Assembly: GCA_039105265.1 (NCBI GenBank)
Contig: JAPFFF010000090.1
Span: forward strand, 40,563 to 104,562
DNA: 64,000 nucleotides
Source of the DNA: Tritrichomonas musculus
Lineage: Eukaryota > Parabasalia > Tritrichomonadida > Tritrichomonadidae
Direction: 5' to 3'
Shown here: one piece after another, positions 63,897-64,000 of the stretch
How positions within the stretch are numbered: position 1 is the first letter of the stretch
Layout of the letters: every line of letters starts with the position of its first letter
Notes under the pieces: model-generated
What the model was told of the DNA's origin: nothing
Seen by the model: only the letters and a program-made list of their open reading frames with translations
Database searches by the model: none
Program-made: the position numbers and the translations under genes

Positions 63897-64000
63897 ATAA
63901 CTGAGATTAAGCTTTAATTTTTACTGATTTTTACTTAATTTCGAAATCGTTTATAATTATCTTACAAAAGTGTTTGAGATTTGTGTTTTATTTAACTCTG
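63897..64000. repeat. Partial monomer at right edge
   Basis: This is a C5 type A monomer with A56, cut by the window end after 104 bp and carrying one extra T in the run at 63,928-63,932. The cut is a window boundary, not the end of the array. Confidence 0.95.

Larger units (their letters stand above)
1..64000. repeat. 131-bp AT-rich satellite DNA array (entire window)
   Basis: One head-to-tail tandem array fills the window and runs off both edges. The unit is 131 bp; monomer starts fall at 1, 132, 263, 394 and so on, and the last start is at 63,897. After correcting for twelve small indels, base 63,897 is exactly 488 units from base 1. The first monomer has 31 G/C of 131. Landmarks inside the unit are a HindIII site at 13-18 (type A only), the 10-bp palindrome ATTTCGAAAT at 41-50, an almost unvarying stretch at about 61-83, and the 8-bp palindrome AAACGTTT at 116-123 (F-type ends). 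Forward stops TAA at 2, TGA at 6 and TAA at 19 close all three frames; TTA at 18, 34 and 38 closes the reverse frames. No unique DNA, inversion or mobile element interrupts it. A centromeric or heterochromatic role is inferred from structure alone. Confidence 0.99.
57852..64000. repeat. Large block C4 and right edge of window (partial)
   Basis: It starts with a disturbed stretch (57,852-58,915) containing a 2-bp-short hybrid and an 18-bp duplication. From 60,095 to 62,716 twenty monomers follow the order of C1 at 39,377-41,996, and 62,717-63,502 follows the order at 45,272-46,057. Four single-base insertions occur between 62,079 and 63,932, a kind of change not seen in the other 62 kb. The array continues past the window end. 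Confidence 0.8.

Noticed and set aside
1-64000. Open reading frames or a repeated protein
   Set aside because: Stops at 2, 6 and 19 of each unit close all forward frames, and TTA at 18, 34 and 38 closes all reverse frames. Only short chance frames remain.
1-64000. CRISPR array
   Set aside because: There are no unique spacers between repeats; the entire 131-bp unit is repeated and varies only at a few sites.
1-64000. TATA-like or yeast ARS-like motifs (GTTTATAATT, TTTTATTTAA)
   Set aside because: Such strings are expected in 76% AT DNA and repeat with every unit; the ARS consensus is not met, and no promoter context exists.
1-64000. Transposon, retroelement or other virus-derived sequence
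   Set aside because: No non-satellite sequence occurs anywhere; every irregular stretch is explained by pieces of the same monomer.
1-64000. Inverted monomers or a fold-back junction
   Set aside because: All monomers read in the same direction; the only inverted symmetry is the short palindromes inside each unit.

Overview
The whole 64 kb window is one uninterrupted tandem satellite DNA array. It is built head-to-tail from a 131-bp, AT-rich monomer (31 G/C in the first monomer, about 24% GC). I followed the monomer phase from base 1 to base 64,000. The window holds 488 complete or nearly complete monomers plus a 104-bp partial one at the right edge, all in the same orientation. Twelve small length changes (-31, -2, +35, -57, +2, +2, -2, +18, and four of +1) account exactly for the departure from a perfect 131-bp ladder. 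There is no gene, RNA gene, transposon, inverted segment or unique DNA. Every monomer has stop codons in all three frames near its start, and the other strand is equally closed.

The pattern is that of a eukaryotic centromeric, pericentromeric or other heterochromatic satellite. I cannot assign the species: I do not recognise this 131-bp family, and nothing else in the window gives a taxonomic clue.

Monomers differ at a small set of recurring diagnostic positions (numbered from an arbitrary start at ATAA). The main ones are: 5 (C/T); 9, 13, 14 and 16 (type A, with a HindIII site, or type B with TTGCGA); 23 and 28; 37 (A creates a PacI site, variant N); 52/57/59 (variant Z); 56 (T/A); 86 (G/A); 108 (T/C); 119/123/126 and 114 (end types F, R, Q, X); and 129 (A/G). 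Types come in a repeated order rather than at random. This gives nested higher-order repeats: a 393-bp trimer, an 8-monomer tandem duplication, a 20-monomer duplication, and large blocks of about 37 to 68 monomers (5 to 9 kb) that recur along the window.

Layout: 1-4,585 irregular left segment. 4,586-29,551 four related large blocks (A1 to A4), each opening with a Q-to-Z five-monomer cassette. 29,552-36,756 reshuffled middle segment rich in N and Q monomers. 36,757-39,507 homogenised type-A run with a perfect-looking 8-monomer duplication. 39,377-64,000 a second family of large blocks (C1 to C4). The out-of-register scars (partial monomers, A/B hybrids) lie mostly at the borders between blocks, as expected if the array evolves by unequal exchange or block amplification. 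Block identities were judged at the diagnostic positions and not by a computed base-by-base alignment.
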